From the NCBI GenBank assembly GCA_023450775.1, contig JAEXGP010000319.1:1-5575 (forward strand): a stretch of DNA of 5,575 nt, read 5' to 3'. Below, one piece after another: positions 5,025 to 5,575 of the stretch (position 1 is the stretch's first letter; each line of letters starts with the position of its first letter). This stretch comes from Actinomycetes bacterium (GTDB taxonomy: Bacteria; Actinomycetota; Acidimicrobiia; Acidimicrobiales; Microtrichaceae). A program made the translations under genes and the position numbers. The notes below the pieces were generated by a model, which was given only the letters and a program-made list of their open reading frames with translations, did no database searches and was not told where the DNA came from.

Positions 5025-5575
5025 ATGACCACCATGGTCCGCGACCGCGTGACGCCGACGACCGCCGCCCTGCAGCGACGTATGCAGCTGGCACTCGGCG
5101 CGCTCCGGGGCGTCACGCTGGTGTGGGCTGCCATCGTCTGCGCGGTCGACGGGTCGTCCGGTGTCCTCGACCGACCGGCGTGGGCCGCCGTCGTCCTGGT
5201 CGTCCTGGCGGTGTGGTCGGTCGTGTGGACCGTGGCCGTGGGCCGGCGGGACCGTTGGGTGTCGGGTGCGGCCGGCGTGGTCGTCGACCTCGCCCTCGCC
5301 TGCCTCGCGGTCGTCACCGACCACGTCGTCTACGACCGCGACCACCCGCAGTCGTTCTCCTCCGCATGGCCGCTGGTGGCAGTGGTCGCCACCGGCGTCG
5401 CGGCGGGCGCCACGGCCGGCGCCGCGGGCGGGGCGGTGGTCGGCGTGGCGAACATCGTCGGCCGCATCACCGTGGGCGAGGGGATGGACGGCGAGTGGCT
5501 GTCCTCGCTCGGCACGCTCGTGCTGCTGTCGGCCTCGGGCTGGATCAGCGGTTGGGTGGCCGACCGCCTGCGGAC
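5025..5575 (+). CDS. Histidine kinase N-terminal membrane domain, DUF5931/MacS-like (3' end outside window)
   Basis: ATG at 5025 opens 183 codons that run off the window. A weak Shine-Dalgarno (AGGTCGGG, 5013-5020) precedes it by 4 nt; ATG 5034 is a close alternative. After a short basic n-region (QRRMQLALGALRG, 17-29), hydrophobic segments lie at about 29-42, 52-72, 81-100, 113-148 (one or two helices, Gly/Ala-rich) and 158-178, ending in SGWISGWVADRLR. This layout, with an N-terminal LALGALR start and a last helix followed by an arginine-rich exit, resembles the membrane domain of actinobacterial MacS-type (DUF5931) sensor histidine kinases, whose HisKA_3 and ATPase domains and LuxR-type response regulator would follow. 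No kinase motif is inside the window, so the assignment rests on the membrane pattern. It is on the same strand as the Ser/Thr kinase, 122 bp downstream, and might be a separate signalling unit. Confidence 0.6.
   Translation, partial: MTTMVRDRVTPTTAALQRRMQLALGALRGVTLVWAAIVCAVDGSSGVLDRPAWAAVVLVVLAVWSVVWTVAVGRRDRWVSGAAGVVVDLALACLAVVTDHVVYDRDHPQSFSSAWPLVAVVATGVAAGATAGAAGGAVVGVANIVGRITVGEGMDGEWLSSLGTLVLLSASGWISGWVADRLR

Noticed and set aside
1..5575. CRISPR arrays, tRNA/rRNA genes, insertion sequences, attachment sites
   Set aside because: No spaced repeats, no tRNA-like cloverleaf, no transposase motifs or terminal inverted repeats were seen on either strand.

Overview
The window is very GC-rich. 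The third codon position of every convincing gene is almost always G or C, and GTG starts are used. The gene set (RipA/PcsB-like envelope hydrolase start, FHA plus winged-helix protein, Hanks-type Ser/Thr kinase, DUF5931/MacS-like histidine kinase start) points to Actinomycetota. I lean towards Acidimicrobiia or a relative, but this is inference from gene style and not a phylogenetic result.

Layout: (1) 1-600, minus strand: the N-terminal 200 residues of an exported coiled-coil protein, probably a peptidoglycan hydrolase, whose C-terminus lies outside the window. (2) 601-841: divergent intergenic region with a short inverted repeat. (3) 842-1759, plus: a four-helix membrane protein, DUF5671-like. 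(4) 1760-1983: non-coding spacer between convergent genes, holding a 9-bp tandem repeat and a 13-bp perfect hairpin, probably a bidirectional terminator. (5) 1984-2529, minus: a small lipoprotein. (6) 2530-2710: divergent promoter region. (7) 2711-3364, plus: an FHA-like plus helix-turn-helix protein. (8) 3361-4902, plus: a transmembrane Ser/Thr protein kinase whose GTG start overlaps the stop of the previous gene. (9) 4903-5024: spacer with two hairpins. (10) 5025-5575, plus: N-terminal membrane domain of a histidine kinase, cut by the window end.

The most interesting result is that the lipoprotein and the extracytoplasmic part of the kinase carry what looks like the same domain. Both have four cysteines in the same order with nearly the same spacing (33/25/64 and 34/22/63 residues), an ES-x-SL block 11 residues before Cys3, an RWSDG block 14-15 residues after Cys3, and a GSL ending. 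The lipoprotein is little more than a membrane-anchored copy of the kinase sensor domain, and it is transcribed divergently from the FHA/HTH-kinase pair.

A reasonable working model is a self-contained envelope signalling module: an extracytoplasmic four-Cys sensor, a cytoplasmic kinase, an FHA/winged-helix effector translationally coupled to it, and a free sensor-like lipoprotein that could share, titrate or present the ligand, or be the target gene. The overall logic resembles mycobacterial PknH/EmbR, but I do not recognise the sensor domain as a named family.
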